In this document: positions 54,994 through 64,000 of the stretch, one piece after another
Layout: every line of letters begins with the position of its first letter
Numbering within the stretch: position 1 is the stretch's first letter
Assembly: GCA_018398575.1 (NCBI GenBank)
Contig: JAGTXZ010000008.1
Location: 2,232,001-2,296,000, forward strand
DNA length: 64,000 bases
DNA from: Ampelomyces quisqualis
Taxonomy: Eukaryota; Ascomycota; Dothideomycetes; Pleosporales; Phaeosphaeriaceae
Reading direction: 5' to 3'
Program-made: the position numbers and the translations under genes
The notes under the pieces: model-generated
Database searches by the model: none
Told to the model about the DNA's origin: nothing
What the model saw: the letters and a program-made list of their open reading frames with translations, nothing else

Positions 54994-55929
54994 TTAATCG
55001 CGCTGACGATTGCCTTCCATACCGGTATTGAATGTGAAGAGTGGGTCTTGGCTAATGGTGCATGGCCCCAACAGAGGCGCAGAAGAGTTGTCTTGGGTTT
55101 TGGTGGCTCGATCGAAGCCGAAAAGCTCTGGCGGTAAGATGTCCTGCAGCTGAAGCCTTTCCACTACTTTTTCGCTGGCCCTCTCACAGACATGGATCAT
55201 GCCGGCGATTGCAGTCTCAGATAAGGATATGTTGTCATAGTGTTGCTGCGTCGGCTGTTGTTGTGGAAAATAGCTTCTGGCTCCCTTCCCAGACGATACA
55301 GTCAAGGCCTGCAGTTCGGAACTGATGTTGCAGATTTGCAGAATGCGGTCGATTGTCTCGAATAAAGATGTACCGCTGTATCGCGCAATCTCAACTGGAT
55401 TATGCTGTGGCTCGTCGGGCGAAATGTTGGCAAGAAAATTAAGACTTGTAAGAGCACCATGCCGTGCGCATTTCGTGTGAAATCGAGTCCATGAAGACGG
55501 ACTTGGCTTTGTTCATGGCCTTCACTTTGAGACATCGTACTTGACCTGTTTTGGCGCGAGTGAAGCAATGATCCGAACTGCCGTTCGCTGCACGTACTTC
55601 CCAATATTATCTCGTTATCCTCGTGTATGCGAACGTTTAGCCGTAGCGACTTTGATCCAAGGACTCGCAAGGAGTCCACGGCCTAGATAGCCGTTACACA
55701 AAGTCTCCAGCCTAGTCTCCAGCTCTGGAACTATCGGAACGCGAACGCCATGTGTAGGCGAGATAGAGCGATAAGACACATATCCAGGTCTAGATGCGTA
55801 GGAGCTGAAGGCGTGTGGCACCCATATTACCTCGAGAGGCGTGGTCTGGATTGATTGGTACGAATTCGGTGTGACCCGGGTGGGCGAACAACGTGGACGG
55901 ATTTGCCGAGCGGAAGGACGAATCGGCAT
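54994..55929 (-). pseudogene. Broken histidine-kinase fragment (HisKA region)
   Basis: On the minus strand, MNKAKSVFMDSISHEMRT ends an open stretch; it matches the HisKA phosphoacceptor motif, His codon at 55475-55477. The frame then breaks near 55462, where the Pro-Leu of the usual RTPLHG is missing. The continuation HGALTSLNFLANISPD is found in another frame and runs through SLFETIDRILQICNISSELQALT to a stop at 54994. The length change fits a loss of 5 nt. No HATPase or receiver domain follows. The piece from 55615 to 55929 is an open frame of unclear relation; a GTACGT donor near 55598 hints at an old intron. A dead remnant of a hybrid sensor kinase is the simplest reading. Confidence 0.6.
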
Positions 55930-55942
55930 TGCTACTTGCGGT

Positions 55943-56358
55943 TAGAGATGGGCTGATACCGTAAGCGAGCCCAAAAACTTGTATATTCCGTCACATACTA
56001 AATTAATACCGTACACAGTATCGTAAGTATCGTAACGCTAACCATAAGAAGAAGAAGTAATTAACTAGGACCTGTTTACCCTAACTAATAAGCAGCTAAT
56101 AAAGCACATTGCTTATTAGTTACTTATTTATATCTACCTCTTTAACTTACCTTTCCTCTACTGTATGTGCTGTAACATAACTATAAGACGCGTTGTAGAA
56201 CAGATTGCTAAGGAGGCTAGCAGTACGAAATTAGGACGCGACATAAACTAGTCGTGCGCAGCTTCAGAGACAAGCCATTGTTACCAAGATTCAGGAGCTG
56301 TATATTTAGTATCGTATCGTAACTGTATCTGATACTGTATACTAAGCGCCCATCTCTA
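55943..56358. mobile_element. hAT-type MITE, 416 bp
   Basis: Terminal inverted repeats TAGAGATGGGC and GCCCATCTCTA bound an AT-rich interior with GATACCGTA/CAGTATC-like words. TAGAGATG ends are typical of hAT elements. The flanking 8-mers (CTTGCGGT and ACCACGGT) match at four positions and differ by three transitions and one transversion, so an 8-bp target duplication later mutated is possible. There is no transposase frame. Confidence 0.65.
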
Positions 56359-57075
56359 ACCACGGTCATCCGCTCCGCAGGCGAATTGGAAACCCGCACA
56401 GCGCCAAGGATTCCCTTGCCGGTGCCAAACCACACGCATGGGACTTGTCGAACTCCAACCTAATAATACATGATACCCCGGTTTCTACCGTTTAACCGGG
56501 ATATCATCTGGCCATGTGGCAACAACGCTGCTCCAAACATTCCTTCTCCACCTCCACCTCCACCGGCCCACAGCGCTTTGTACAGATGTACATACCACCA
56601 TGGCCGTAGAAGTCCAGTACATAACGCATAGCTCCGGAACGCAGGCCTGCGCTTGACAGGGATGAAAATAAAGTGGGAATTGCGTCTGCCACTACTTTGT
56701 ATGGTATTGTGCAATCTGCACAATTGATGAAGGACATGCGAGGGATGGGGTGCGAGGTACCACGCCGACAAGTTCTCCGGGGCAGTACATAGCGCAAACG
56801 TGTCTGGTGTTTAATTATAGATGGATAGGCCGTGTTGATTGCTGCTTAAAAACGGGGCTTGTCGCATGTTTGGTTTTTCCATGTTGTGCATACAGACGGG
56901 ATCTTTTGATGTTACTGTGAACTGTCGCGACGCTAAAAAAATAGACCGTTTTTACCTATCCTGGACCGGGGGATTCACCTGCACCTCCACCTCTACTTCC
57001 TCGATCCGATCAAGACACCGCTTCCCTACCACATACCACGTTGGACACCCCATCAAGGACCGCCTATCCCGCACT
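56359..57075. other. Intergenic region and promoter of the small secreted protein
   Basis: Open frames on the minus strand (56460-56797) have no features. Pyrimidine-rich sequence precedes the ATG at 57076. Confidence 0.45.
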
Positions 57076-57354
57076 ATGAAGCTCTCCGCCATCATTGCGC
57101 TCGTCTCGGCAGCCGTCGTGCTCGTGTCCCCTGCAGCCGTACGCTAAACTCATATTGCACAGTTGCGCATCGCTAACGTTCTAATAGGTCAGTCAGCACG
57201 TCCGCGCAGAAGGCAACACCGTCTCCCCGCTCTCTTGCGTCGAGTGCCCATGTGAAGGTTTCGAAGGAGTCTGCAGATGCGCAAGTGTACCACGCACCTC
57301 GCGAATTATTCATGCTGACGATACCAGATCCCCAACGGTTGCTGCTGCTCTTAG
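57076..57354 (+). CDS. Small secreted cysteine-rich protein, 62 residues
   Basis: The model has three exons: 57076-57138, 57188-57286 and 57328-57354. Intron 1 (49 nt) has GTACGC, a CGCTAAC branch and TAG. Intron 2 (41 nt) has GTACCA, a GCTGAC branch and CAG. The product has a signal peptide (MKLSAIIALVSAAVVLVSPAA), a short Glu/Ser region and a C-terminal core with eight cysteines at 38, 41, 43, 50, 52, 59, 60 and 61 (pattern CxxCxC, six residues, CxC, six residues, CCC). Reading through intron 1 stops at once. An alternative donor 2 nt upstream of intron 2 would lose the CCC end, so I prefer this model. Size and Cys density fit effector-like or antimicrobial-like fungal proteins; no function is shown. 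Its 3' end is 190 bp from the convergent transporter stop. Confidence 0.6.
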
Positions 57355-57544
57355 GCGTACTCGGGCGCACCCAGGAGTTTGTAAGAGGCACAAGATGATC
57401 TGCATTCAAAGGCGTTTTGGATTCTGGCGTACATTTCGGGGGCGAATAAGAGCAGAGATTGAATACTAGGACAGTGATACCGCCCTGTCCTAGAGCAAGA
57501 ATCATGAACATCAGTCGTGTGCGCATCAGCAACGATGTAGAACT

Positions 57545-58684
57545 TCACTTCACTTGACGCGCATCTGCGCTCTTTCCAGCGTCCTCCAATTGCTCCTCTG
57601 GCCTGATCCATTTCCGGAACACGATCGTCATGATGCCGCCAATAGCGACCTGAAATGCTTGGAAAATGATGGCGGGAATCTGCAACTTGGACTGCTCGAC
57701 CGGAGTGGTATTGATGTACATGACCGAGCTGAGCGGCACTACCATTGCGAGCGCCTTCGCGGGACAACAATAGCAACAAGCGATAACATCCTTCTTCGGG
57801 AGCCAAATCATGGAAGCCGAGAAGCAGATGGCCAACCATATCATGTACAGTGCAATCGTGATAAACACGATGAATGCAATGTTCGAAGGCTTGACCGTCT
57901 TGAATGCGCCGCTTTGGAATGCCTGGTCGAACGTTTGCCAGATTAAAGTAAGCAGCGCGATTTGAGAGAGCTTGATGATCCTCCACTCGAAGAAGACCTT
58001 GTTAGTCTGCTTCGGGAACAGCTTCTGCACTACCTGGCCAAGGAACATGGGCACGAAGAGCGACAGCCCCAGCTGCATGAAGACACGGCGGTATATCTCG
58101 CCATAGCCGTCGCCGTGGACAAGGACTTTGCTGTACCAGGCTCCCGAAGATAGGTACATTTGAAGGATAATAGGCGTCAAGAAAGGGCAGAGGAATTGGC
58201 CAATGACTGATTGAACCACAGTGAGCGCGGTGTTGCCGTGTGCCTGTCTCGTCATAACGACGTTCGAGTTCATGGTCGTCGGTACGCTCCCAACGAAGAG
58301 AAAGCCGATAAGAAGCCACGGATCCATGAAATCGGGATTCGTTGCGCAAAGACTGACAATGGCAAAAGTCGCAGCCGAACAGACGAGGTAGCATTGGAGT
58401 TGGACGAAAGCGTGTAGCTTCCATCGCATCGAGTTTGTTAGTAAGATGAAGGTCTCCAGTGTACAGCCGTTGATGAAAAAAATGACCGAGACGGACAGGT
58501 ATGTGATGACCGTTCGCTTGGTTCGTTGCTGTGATGCAGGGACCTGGACTTGCGATGCGAGGAGAATGACTGCTGCCATGGCGATGAGGAACCACTGGTC
58601 ACAAATGAACCATGTCAACCACTCCAGCACCTTTGCACTTTTGGATTTCGCGTCCTTGGTAGGTTTATCGTTCTTGCAAGTCAT
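57545..58684 (-). CDS. SBF-like (RCH1/SLC10A7-type) membrane transporter
   Basis: The intronless 379-residue protein has about ten hydrophobic spans (FICDQWFLIAMAAVILLA, TYLSVSVIFFINGC, WLLIGFLFVGSVPTTMNSNV and onward). GSVPTTMNSNVVMTRQAHGN and the later CYCCPAKALAMVVPLSSV are typical of the SBF-like family. The yeast and Candida homologue Rch1 sits in the plasma membrane and limits calcium influx; SLC10A7 is the animal counterpart. I chose the ATG at 58684 over the longer open frame because the latter has no upstream ATG. The C-terminus is hydrophilic. It is convergent with the small secreted protein gene. Confidence 0.9.
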   Translation of the reverse strand: MTCKNDKPTKDAKSKSAKVLEWLTWFICDQWFLIAMAAVILLASQVQVPASQQRTKRTVITYLSVSVIFFINGCTLETFILLTNSMRWKLHAFVQLQCYLVCSAATFAIVSLCATNPDFMDPWLLIGFLFVGSVPTTMNSNVVMTRQAHGNTALTVVQSVIGQFLCPFLTPIILQMYLSSGAWYSKVLVHGDGYGEIYRRVFMQLGLSLFVPMFLGQVVQKLFPKQTNKVFFEWRIIKLSQIALLTLIWQTFDQAFQSGAFKTVKPSNIAFIVFITIALYMIWLAICFSASMIWLPKKDVIACCYCCPAKALAMVVPLSSVMYINTTPVEQSKLQIPAIIFQAFQVAIGGIMTIVFRKWIRPEEQLEDAGKSADARQVK

Positions 58685-58904
58685 GGTGGAGTGTCCTTGT
58701 GACTGTAGCATCCGGAAATGTAGCGGACGTAAGAACTATGTGGTATCGGCAACGGCGCACGTGTGCGGACGATGCCGGTTCGGAAAAGCGGCCATGTCGG
58801 AAACGGCCCTGTCGGAAAAGATGCTAATACGGCTTCCAGGGAGGTGAGAGTGACTTTCTCTCGACTTCGAACAACACAATAATCATCATCGCCGACTGAT
58901 CAGC

Positions 58905-59834
58905 ATGACAGCTCCGGTATCACCCGAAGAACGGAGGAATTTCGTTTGGGCTCGCGTGCACCAGGATCTGATTCGCCATGCGATGCCGGACTCTCGCTTC
59001 CATTTTGACTTTTTGTCGTTCACGCCCGACTTCCGAGGCTCAGCTGCAGCCATCGATCGCGTGTTTGACTTTCCATGCTATCGAAATGCGCGCACTCTTC
59101 TCATCACGTCTGACAACAGCCTCGAGCGGTTGCGGTTTCAGGCGCTGAGAGATGGGAAGAAGGTGTTGGTGGGGACGTACAGGCTACGAAGAGGATTCGT
59201 GCTACTTGATCCTGCAAGAATAGCCGAGGAGAATTTTGCGATGGCAGCATGCTTGGATGGCATGGAAAAACCAGACATGGGAAGAGCTCTCAGCCTTGTG
59301 CAAATACGGGATGAAGGCCTGGTCATTGACATGTGTGCCACTGGCGGTCTCGTGTTCAACGAGCGCGGAGTCACCCTCTACCAAGGCTCTGCACTATTCG
59401 AAGTGCAGTGGGCTTTGCTACAGGATATAAAAGTGCTGGGAGTGTCTGCACGTGTCGTTGCCGTCGCGCACTCATGTCAGGTGGTCGATGAAGTATCGCT
59501 AGGTCTGGAAGAGACGAAAATGAGCAAAGCCGGCGAAGTACAGTGTGATTTGGTCGTCACGCCAGCGAAAGTCTACGAAGTGGAGGCGGCTGTCAAGCCA
59601 ACTACCGGCATCCATTTTGATACAGTGGGCCTGGAGGCGCTGAACAACATACCACCGCTGCAGGAGCTCAGAGGCATACGTACGATGGAGCAAATTATGA
59701 CAAAAGGGGGATTCAGTCCGGGGGCCAAAGTGGTTGAAGACCAGCCAAAGGCACCTACGGCCGAAGAGCAAATGGGCATGGACATGGTTGCCAGATTATT
59801 GAAAGGCTACCGGGAGAGTGAGCATGTGGGCTGA
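58905..59834 (+). CDS. 5-formyltetrahydrofolate cyclo-ligase-like (MTHFSD-type) protein
   Basis: The 309-residue intronless protein shows the NagB/RpiA-like fold pattern of this family: RRNFVWARVHQDLIRH at the start, ALRDGKKVLVGTYRLRRGFVLLDP in the middle, and VVAVAHSCQVVDE followed by CDLVVTPAKVYEV near the end. The length and divergence from MTHFS itself suggest the MTHFSD-like subgroup. No RNA-binding domain is attached. A role in folate metabolism is inference only. The start lies 220 bp from the divergent transporter start, so the two may share a promoter. Confidence 0.8.
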   Translation: MTAPVSPEERRNFVWARVHQDLIRHAMPDSRFHFDFLSFTPDFRGSAAAIDRVFDFPCYRNARTLLITSDNSLERLRFQALRDGKKVLVGTYRLRRGFVLLDPARIAEENFAMAACLDGMEKPDMGRALSLVQIRDEGLVIDMCATGGLVFNERGVTLYQGSALFEVQWALLQDIKVLGVSARVVAVAHSCQVVDEVSLGLEETKMSKAGEVQCDLVVTPAKVYEVEAAVKPTTGIHFDTVGLEALNNIPPLQELRGIRTMEQIMTKGGFSPGAKVVEDQPKAPTAEEQMGMDMVARLLKGYRESEHVG

Positions 59835-60272
59835 ACTGGAAGGCTGATAGCGAGTATCCAATTATCTCATACATGATTCCGCCCCGCTTACTTTTCCGCG
59901 CTAGAGAACCCCAGGACTCCAGAGCCAACCAGCAAGCAGGAATAAGCTCAGAGCCCCACCCCCGCTGTCGGACCAATCAGGGCACAGGAACACGCGGACA
60001 TGATTGGCGCAAAAACTCTAGAGTGGGGCACCGGAGTTGTTTCTGGTGGCCTGAAGTTATTCCAGGGCTGTGGTTGGTCCTCGAGTCCTGGAGTTTTTCT
60101 TTAGCGCTGGAGATCATTTTGCTAGCGGGGGTCCTGGTACTCCGTCCTCCGTATCCAATATGATAGAGTCATGTGACGGTGTAACCGCACCACCACCACA
60201 ACCTGATTCGCCATGCGATCCCAGACTCCCCACAAGTGACTCGGTGCTGTCGAGGCCGCCACCCCCACCACC
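59835..60272. other. Intergenic region
   Basis: There is no gene. It contains TACTCCGT and CCTCCGTA half-motifs near 60139. It is the presumed promoter of the glycosyltransferase. Confidence 0.5.
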
Positions 60273-61559
60273 ATGATGGTGCGACTGACGCCGCTGCGCC
60301 TGCTGTGTGCCGCGCTGGTGCTCGCCGCCTTCCTACTCACCACCTTCACCCTCACCGCGCACAGGGCGCGCCGGTACCATGTTGCCGGCCCTGCGCCCGG
60401 CGTGCCCTTGGGCCACGGCTGCCCGCCCTTGGCCGCCACGATTGTGCTCAAGCTCGGCGCCGGGCAGGTCCACACGCAGCTGCCGCGCTATCTCGGCCGG
60501 CTGGGGCGTTGCCAGCAGGACCTGCTCCTCTTCTCGGACCGCAAGGACCGCTACCACGGCTTCGACATTGCCGACGCCCTCGCCCACCTGCGCCCCGAGT
60601 ACAGGTTCAACAACGCCGACTTCGACGTCTACGACCGCATCCAGGCCGGCAACGTGACGGCCGACACGACGCACGAGGGCCGCCGCCTCGACAAGTACAA
60701 GGCCCTGCCCATGCTGGAGTGGACCTCGTACATGCGCCCCGACTCGCCGTGGTTCGTCTTCGTCGAGCTCGACACGTACGTCAACTACGACAACCTGTTC
60801 CGCTTCCTGGCCCCCTTCAACCCCACGTCGGCGCACTACTTTGGCGCGCCCGTGTGGCCCAAGAAAAAGGCTGCCTTTGCGCATGGCGGCAGCGGCTACG
60901 TGCTGTCACGCGGCGCCCTGCAGAAGATCATGGCCCTGGGGCGCATGTTTGGCGAGAACAAGCACTTCCCGGGCACGCACTTCTTCGGCCAGGACGTCAA
61001 GAACAACTGCTGCGGCGACCAGGTGCTGGCCCAGGTGCTGAAGAAGAGCGGCGTGCCTCTGCGCGGCTACTGGCCCATGTTCAACCGCGAGCCGCCCTCC
61101 GGAGTGCGCTTCAACAAGGAGCAGTGGTGCGAAGCCGTCATCACACTGCACCCCCTCCACGACGACGACTTCACTGCGCTCAGCCAGTGGGAAGACGCTC
61201 GCAAACACCCCGAGCGCCCGCTCATGTTCGAGGAGCTCTACACCATGGCCGAGCCCACCATACAAGAAAAACGCGACGACTGGACCAACCTGTCCCAAGA
61301 CAAAACATACCAACAAGGCAGCACCCCCGCCAAATCCTTTGACAAATGCCACCGCGCATGTCTCCAGGACGGCAGCTGCATGCAATTCGAATACACGGGC
61401 CTCGAATGCCACCTGGAGCACTCGATCCGCCTGGGCCATCACAAGCCGCCCGACGGCGAGCGCAAGTCCATGTCTGGCTGGATAACGTCGCGCATCGCAT
61501 CCTTCAAAAACGCACACTCGCCGTGCCAGGACGCGCACTTTGTTCATTCCAATCCTTGA
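60273..61559 (+). CDS. Type II membrane glycosyltransferase, GT31/Fringe-like, with PAN-like tail
   Basis: The 428-residue protein has a short cytoplasmic N-terminus and a signal anchor (LLCAALVLAAFLLTTFTLT), a type II topology of Golgi enzymes. The catalytic part has WFVFVELDTYVNYDNLF (an ExD metal-binding motif with the DTYV of Fringe/core-1-like GT31 enzymes) near residue 165, then FAHGGSGYVLSRGAL and HFFGQDVKNNCCGDQVLAQVL. The C-terminal ~70 residues (KSFDKCHRACLQDGSCMQFEY, LECHLEHSIRLG) resemble a PAN/apple module. It probably transfers a sugar in the secretory pathway; donor and acceptor are unknown. The strong GC3 bias gives long antisense frames that I ignore. Confidence 0.9.
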   Translation: MMVRLTPLRLLCAALVLAAFLLTTFTLTAHRARRYHVAGPAPGVPLGHGCPPLAATIVLKLGAGQVHTQLPRYLGRLGRCQQDLLLFSDRKDRYHGFDIADALAHLRPEYRFNNADFDVYDRIQAGNVTADTTHEGRRLDKYKALPMLEWTSYMRPDSPWFVFVELDTYVNYDNLFRFLAPFNPTSAHYFGAPVWPKKKAAFAHGGSGYVLSRGALQKIMALGRMFGENKHFPGTHFFGQDVKNNCCGDQVLAQVLKKSGVPLRGYWPMFNREPPSGVRFNKEQWCEAVITLHPLHDDDFTALSQWEDARKHPERPLMFEELYTMAEPTIQEKRDDWTNLSQDKTYQQGSTPAKSFDKCHRACLQDGSCMQFEYTGLECHLEHSIRLGHHKPPDGERKSMSGWITSRIASFKNAHSPCQDAHFVHSNP

Positions 61560-62164
61560 CCGGTCATCGCTGTACTTGCCTGCGACATGTCACCGAGAGC
61601 GATTCGACGACATACCACATGAAGATTTACATCCTTTGTTGTACCATTTTACCGCATTGTACTGGCGTTTGATACCCACAATTGCCGCGTCACACCTATC
61701 TGCCGGTCCCGCTTTGTACATACTCTGCCGCTTTGGCGCTGATTTGCCTGCTTTTCCGGCGTGCTTGGACCGCCAAGTCTCATCTTGGCTGTATATAGAT
61801 GCGCAAGTAGTACATGGACATGCTGCTGCCGTGCAATGAAGACGGAATGCCATGTATCATGGTCGCGGAATAATGTAACGATCATTTTCGTGCCATGCTG
61901 TAACTGCTTCAGGTGGTTGCACAAGGACTTCCGATTGGAATTCGGAATCGCGTTGGATTGCTGATGGGTTAGTTATTTGGCGTCGGCGAAACGCTAGTCA
62001 GACTGCGGCAGGTGGGGTGAATGAATCACCACTACTCATCATGGCTCGTGCACAACGTCGTCGTGGGATGGCATAGCGGCTGCCTGGAAAGGTAGTGTAT
62101 AATAACTTGTATCTGACAGTGTGCACCTTCTGTCCTGAGCTTCCTAAGAGAGAACTTGAAAACA
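61560..62164. other. Intergenic region
   Basis: I see no supported gene, RNA or repeat. Confidence 0.45.
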
Positions 62165-62609
62165 ATGTCTTCTCACTCCAAAGCAACCTTTATCCAAATT
62201 CCCGAACCTCAAGGCCAACAACAAACCCTGCCTACCGAGCCCTCCGCCCGCATCCCAGATGAAGAAATACGCATCGAATTCTGCACACCTTTTGACGCTG
62301 AGAAGATAGTTAGTTGAACATGTCCCGAGTACGCCCATGTTTTTGGAGAGTGCGCCCTCGGCTAGGGCCGTGTATATGCATTGTGGCTTTGTCGAGTGTG
62401 GCAAGGTGGCCATGGTGAGGTGGGGGCCGGGCGATGTGACTGAGAAGGTGGAGAGGGAGAGGAGGAAGAGGTTGGAGGAGGAGGGGGGGAAAGACGGGGT
62501 TGAAGTCGAGGTTGCGGAGAAGGGGGGTTTGGAAGCTGGAGCGTGGCAGCAAGGCCGCATGATGGCATCGCACCCAGTGGACAAGGATGCCATGTTATCC
62601 GGGAGTTGA
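62165..62609 (+). pseudogene. Internally deleted GNAT acetyltransferase
   Basis: The N-terminal part (62165-62317) reads MSSHSKATFIQ through IRIEFCTPFDAEKIVS and then stops. Twenty bases later a different frame carries PMFLESAPSARAVYMHCGF and ECGKVAMVRWGPGD, which resembles the end of GNAT-fold proteins. The central ~100 residues, including the acetyl-CoA-binding loop, have no room. The two parts are out of frame by one base. An internal deletion that removed the core is the simplest explanation. Confidence 0.6.
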
Positions 62610-62941
62610 TGCGGTAATGCATATGCAAACATGGTGTAGCTAGGCGCTTCGTGAGAAAGCTCACAATTGAATCATCTCATTACACCAAGACGATCGATTT
62701 GTGGTCATCTCGAGTTTTCAATTCGTCTGGATTGTGAACGTCAAGTCTATATGACCTCACACCTTCAAACTTTGCGATTCGCAATAACACTTCAACGCCG
62801 CTCTTTCGCTCATCAAGAATTACAAGCCATGTCCAATTCCAGACAGACCAATCCCAAAGGCTGTAGCCTATGCTCCTTATGGTCAGAGCACCAAGCACCC
62901 CTCAATATCTGCACACGTTGAAAGAACTGTCGACTGGACCA

Positions 62942-63395
62942 TCAATGCTGTCGTTTGTAGCCGCCAGATGCTTTTGGTCCCCATCCTTTGTCTTTGCTGC
63001 CCCGGTACAGTCTCATCGCCGCTTCCCTCTCGGCCCGCTTGCTGACAGTTCGAGCCAGAAGGAAGAGCCATGGAATAAAGAACAACATGACTAGTAGGAG
63101 CATGATACCTATCAGAATCTTGGGGTGCAGCCCCCGTGGTTTCGTGCGCCCCGTGGGGACAAGTGCCGGGCATGCCACCTGGTGGTTCTCGTAGAAGGCT
63201 GCAAGCTGCATCTGGTTGTTGGCCCAAACTTCTTCGCGGATGGCTTTTAGGATTGCTTCCCTACAAACATTCAGCCAAGTTTATGTGGTCTTGTACATGG
63301 ACTAACGTGGCGGGTTCCTGCGCGCTGTCCCGGGCCTGGCATATCGCAGCGGTTGGCAGAAGGACAGCGGGTATGAGCGCAGTCGTGGGTTTCAT
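62942..63395 (-). CDS. Small membrane protein, unknown, 135 residues
   Basis: Minus-strand exons 63307-63395 and 62942-63260 flank a 46-nt intron (donor GTTAGT, GGCTGAA branch-like motif, acceptor TAG). The N-terminus is a probable signal peptide (MKPTTALIPAVLLPTAAICQA). A charged helix follows (TEAILKAIREEVWANNQ), then one strong membrane span (ILIGIMLLLVMLFFIPWLFLLA) and a basic Gly/Lys-rich tail. No family is recognised. Confidence 0.6.
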
Positions 63396-64000
63396 GGTAG
63401 TGGAAGGTGTAACACGGGTGTTTATCCAAGACCCGTAACTATGCATAGTTAACGTAGGCGATGGTTGCAATGGAGGCGGGCAGGGATTTCGGAGAGGCTA
63501 TGACGAAACCATCTCAAATGTGGCATACCTGATGATGGCGCATATCAAAAGTAAGACGCTGGGAACGCTGGAAACATCGCTTGCTGGTGACAGTAAGCAA
63601 CCAATCTCTATTAGCGTTCGCATTGCATCCTGCTGGCGTACGAGGCTCATGCCGTTGTGTGAGGCGATGAAGTGATTGATGATGTCATCTATCGTGAGGT
63701 TGGAGACAGTGTGGTGCGGTCAGAAGACTCACTCGGAGGTTTGTGATCTGAAAACGCGGAATTTCGCTACCTCACGCGCTGCGAGACGAGCAAGTCGTGT
63801 TGGTGGTGATTGTGGTTGGACAATCGGGAGCGGCGAAAAATGGGCGTGAAGAGGTCGGCGAGGCATGTTTGGTGATTGTAGAGACCTTTCGGCAGTAGAA
63901 AAACGTGGGGAGAGTTTGGGCAGGTAGGTACCCTACACGCTAGATACGAGCTTCGTAGATGGAAGTTGCGGTGCTTTCGGGCATTGTCTCCGTGGCGCTT
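63396..64000. other. Right edge: possible minus-strand exons of an unassigned gene
   Basis: On the minus strand, an ATG at 63866 opens MPRRPLHAHFSPLPIV. A segment around 63530-63700 reads DIINHFIASHNGMSLVRQQDAMRTLIEIG before a GTATGC donor. These could be exons of a separate gene or extra 5' exons of the gene at 62942-63395. I could not fix the splice path. Confidence 0.3.

Noticed and set aside
57351..57986. 211-codon minus frame over the transporter 3' end
   Set aside because: Alternative frame of the same strand; the transporter frame has the membrane spans and family motifs.
60236..61342. 368-codon frame overlapping the glycosyltransferase
   Set aside because: Arg/Pro/Ala-rich shadow of a GC3-biased gene.
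1..64000. CRISPR arrays, bacterial operons or prophage
   Set aside because: Intron-containing eukaryotic genes throughout; tandem repeats lack unique spacers of regular size.
1..64000. tRNA or rRNA genes
   Set aside because: I saw no convincing A/B-box or rRNA core sequences by eye; a covariance-model scan would be decisive.

Overview
The window looks like a chromosome segment of a filamentous ascomycete (Pezizomycotina). Genes carry short introns of about 41-102 nt with GT-AG ends and CTRAC-type branch points, and the left quarter is an extremely AT/TA-rich block with the look of repeat-induced point mutation (RIP). Gene types (COP9 subunit 1, SPT16, Zn2Cys6 factor, RCH1/SLC10A7-like transporter, fungal GT31-like glycosyltransferase) fit this. 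A Dothideomycete, perhaps Pleosporales, is my inference, not proven.

Layout. 1 to about 16,300 is a gene-free AT block with no open frame above 66 codons. It holds four tandem-repeat arrays (periods about 102, 147, about 142 and 89-90 bp) and at least two inverted copies of an ~840-bp TIR/foldback transposon plus two fragments. At about 16,300 the sequence switches abruptly to normal composition, with a perfect 20-bp-arm palindrome just before the first gene.

16.9-30.8 kb is a dense gene block: a thioredoxin-fold protein without CxxC; a 1756-residue membrane-anchored coiled-coil protein with C2HC zinc fingers; CSN1 with a probable GC-AG intron; a two-domain Zn2Cys6 regulator; and a three-exon C2H2 zinc-finger protein. 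30.6-36.5 kb is a repeat-littered gene desert (315-bp MITE, two 18-bp minisatellites, a TACTCCGTA motif cluster). 36.5-42 kb has two secretory-pathway proteins of unknown function.

42-46.9 kb is a divergent pair, a mitochondrial carrier and SPT16 (FACT). They share a 339-bp promoter with eight CACGTG and three ACGCGT boxes, partly in a 19-bp tandem repeat. 47.6-53.7 kb has a Ser/Thr-rich secreted protein, a D-2-hydroxyacid dehydrogenase and two provisional unknown genes. 54-56.4 kb is a small graveyard: a DUF6594-like 3' relic, a frame-disrupted histidine-kinase relic and a hAT-type MITE. 57-64 kb resumes with a 62-residue cysteine-rich secreted protein, an RCH1-like transporter, a 5-formyl-THF cyclo-ligase-like protein, a type II membrane glycosyltransferase, an internally deleted GNAT pseudogene and a small membrane protein.

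No biosynthetic cluster or operon-like system is evident. The genes are mostly unrelated housekeeping, secretory and regulatory functions. The most distinctive items are the E-box/MCB promoter array, the cysteine-rich small protein, the large coiled-coil zinc-finger protein and the RIP block.
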